A stretch of DNA of 64,000 nt from Lyophyllum atratum (taxonomy: Eukaryota > Basidiomycota > Agaricomycetes > Agaricales > Lyophyllaceae): positions 1,302,001 through 1,366,000 of the forward strand of contig JACGCN010000003.1 of the NCBI GenBank assembly GCA_014905825.1. Direction: 5' to 3'. Below are positions 60,335 to 64,000 of this stretch, piece by piece. The notes beneath the pieces were generated by a model. It was given only the letters and a program-made list of their open reading frames with translations, was not told the origin of the DNA and ran no database searches. The translations under genes were made by a program, and so were the position numbers. Each line of letters opens with the position of its first letter. Position 1 is the first letter of the stretch.

Positions 60335-61139
60335 AACATGAATTCATGTTTACTCTCATGGTCGCGTCTTTAGCACCAGTAGCCGCTGTTAGGCTACATA
60401 TGATGTGGGATGCAGCTACTTCATGTGGTTTTTTTCCATACCGAACTACATGCCGGCCGAAAGAATTTGTATGCCTTTGAACTGGGTGCGTACCATCACT
60501 TCGAATTTAAGTGAGAGTACGGAGTCCGACGAAAGATGACAGAATCTGCAACTCCAAACGGAAACCTGAAAAACAAAATCTTTACAAAGTCACGACAGTG
60601 TCGTCGTTTTTCTCCTTTCTCATACGTAACGATGAAGAGCCTCCTCCTTGCGATTCTTCCCTCTGGGTACTTGTGCGTCCTCTGCAGTATGCAGTACTTC
60701 GGTGAATTTCGATTCCTTGCGCCCTCAATGCCGCTGCACCTCTTGGTGAACTGGTACCTTGACCACAGATATCCTGGGACTTCAATACGACGTATACAAC
60801 ATGTATGATTCCGGGGATATCCCCCAGAAGGGGTCAAAACAATGTTGATCGACATTCATCAGCGCCGCAGCCTCGCTCGAGGAAGACGGCCGTAAGTCGG
60901 GACTCGGGAGGAAGATAGCGAAGATGATTAGGCAGACACCAGTGGCCTCCAAAGCCACGTTTATGGCTGAATATGAGAACGCTTGGACGAACGAGTGAAC
61001 AATGTTAACACAGAATGGGTAAGACATGGTTGTGTTCACAGGGAACTTGTTGACTCCTTGCAAGGTTGCATTGTCACTCAGATTCAGGTTTATTTGGTGT
61101 CATCAAACGATTTATTGTATCGCGCATGAAAACATTCGT
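60335..61139. other. Convergent intergenic region, no gene supported
   Basis: About 800 bp between the stops of DBP9 and RPS20. A plus-strand frame at 60536-60808 and a minus-strand frame at 60496-60855 overlap with no recognisable domain. Nothing else is seen. Confidence 0.4.
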
Positions 61140-61681
61140 CTAAGCAGAGATGGTAACCTCGACCTCGACACCGGGCTCCAGGCTGATGCTGGTCTGCACG
61201 CAAAACAAAATCAGATACCGAGGAAGCCATTGGTCGATGGGGACTCACGATCTGCTTGACAATCTCGCTGGAGGAATGGAGGTCGATCAAGCGCTTGTGG
61301 ATCTTGAGCTCGAAACGGTCCCAAGTCTTGGAACCCTCACCGCAAGGCTATTTCCAGAGAGCGTAAGGGCATAGCTACTTCAAAGACAACATAGACTTAC
61401 CGTCTTGCGCATGGTGACCTTCAAGCACTTGGTGGGCAGACGGACGGGGCCCTTGACGCGGAGCTGCTTATCCTTGGCCCTGTTGATCAGGTCGGCCGAG
61501 ACTATGAAAGTTCAAGCCTCAGCAAACAGCATAGCGTAAACCGAGTATAGAAAAACGCACACTTCTCGAGGTTCTTGACGTTGCTGGAGGTCAAGGTAAT
61601 CCTGATTTTGTGGATTTTGGCGCCGGGCACTGGGGCACCGGTCGCATCGTATTCTTTTTCACCCTTAGCGACGTAACTCAT
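61140..61681 (-). CDS. RPS20: Ribosomal protein uS10 (40S RPS20)
   Basis: Four exons on the minus strand (61681-61561, 61501-61401, 61347-61249, 61193-61140) give 124 residues. Clear uS10 features are [57 protein letters not shown] and [13 protein letters not shown], ending [17 protein letters not shown]. The eukaryotic N-terminal extension ([17 protein letters not shown]) is present. The protein sits in the head of the small subunit and is also a surface for stalled-ribosome signalling. The first intron must leave a T before GTGCGT to keep the frame, which gives Phe where most species have Val. Introns are 51-59 nt. Confidence 0.96.
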
Positions 61682-62173
61682 TGTTGTTGATGTGAATGAG
61701 TCAGAAGGTGACTGGAATGGATAAGTTAGCTGGGTTGAGAGCTCGAGGACTTGCACGCCTACGCACCTAAGGTAACTTGCAAGTTTCTGTTGATTTGATG
61801 GGAAATAAAGTTCAGCAAGCTGACCATTGTTTACAAGTCTTTGGTTATGCTGCAACAGATCCGAGTCTATATATAGATTGCACAGAAGGAAAGTGTCATG
61901 GTCCAGAGCCCATATTCGTCAACGTTTAGAGCAGCGCTTCAACCCAATACTGCGCATTATCCGTCCTTAGTACATCTACTCAGCGTCGTGCTTGCCATGG
62001 AAGCAGGAACGATGTGCCTCGTAGATGTTGAGATATGTACACGCCATTGTAAGGAGTACCCTTTCATTGTCACCAGATGATATAGATAGACGGAATACAG
62101 CAATATACCTCGAAGCAGGACAACAGAGGATAAATGATAATGACAGGTGAATATTGTTACTCATACTTGCGAA
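61682..62173. promoter_or_regulatory. Upstream region of RPS20
   Basis: About 490 bp between the RPS20 start and the glycerol kinase stop on the same strand. Contains a TATA-like tatatata stretch around 61867-61875. No gene is supported. Confidence 0.4.

Positions 62174-64000
<1,827 letters not shown>

Overview
The window is nuclear DNA of a filamentous basidiomycete, most likely an Agaricomycete. Almost every gene is broken by many introns of about 45-65 nt, genes are densely packed on both strands, and several proteins belong to lineage-restricted families that I associate with mushroom-forming fungi. All gene models were built by hand from splice sites and protein similarity; nothing was searched or computed.

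Layout. Positions 1-13,600 are the accessory-looking part: the tail of a fungus-specific gene (2-181), a large orphan gene with a suspicious A8 run (1771-4533), a small orphan (4659-5242), and a 25-exon coiled-coil gene (5493-11193) whose middle is a ~600-bp exon-intron block repeated in tandem. A decayed fragment of a TypA/BipA GTPase gene (11610-12284) and an AT-rich field of palindromes (12386-12807) follow. From 13,632 on, the region is mostly conserved housekeeping: F-box protein, copper P-type ATPase (CCC2), a dynactin-p24-like protein, mitochondrial ribosomal protein L44/MRPL3, an F-BAR/DEP/RhoGAP protein (RGD2-like), histone H2A.Z, an M50B-like membrane metalloprotease, FIS1, U2AF large subunit, COX23, an amidase, an SLC35F-type transporter, a small membrane protein, SF3B1, AP-1 gamma-adaptin, a GH47 alpha-mannosidase, ERV1, an alpha/beta hydrolase, a ZIP zinc transporter, a ZNHIT2-like HIT-finger protein, DBP9 helicase, ribosomal protein uS10 (RPS20), and a glycerol kinase that runs off the right end. 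A TA-flanked MITE-like element sits at 36648-36830.

Links between genes. U2AF (UHM domain) and SF3B1 (RWD-type ligand motifs) are known physical partners in 3' splice-site recognition and lie about 10 kb apart. ERV1 and COX23 belong to the same intermembrane-space disulfide pathway; FIS1 and MRPL44 add to the mitochondrial content. CCC2, AP-1 gamma and GH47 mannosidase act in the Golgi. Several gene pairs are divergent with about 110-410 bp between start codons.

Most unusual features: the tandem exon-intron array with only phase-0 introns; the field of GTGTTTCTTAAGAAACAC palindromes; the BipA pseudogene; the H2A.Z gene whose start codon stands alone on its exon; and an internal 3' splice site in the long U2AF intron that would give an immediate stop codon.
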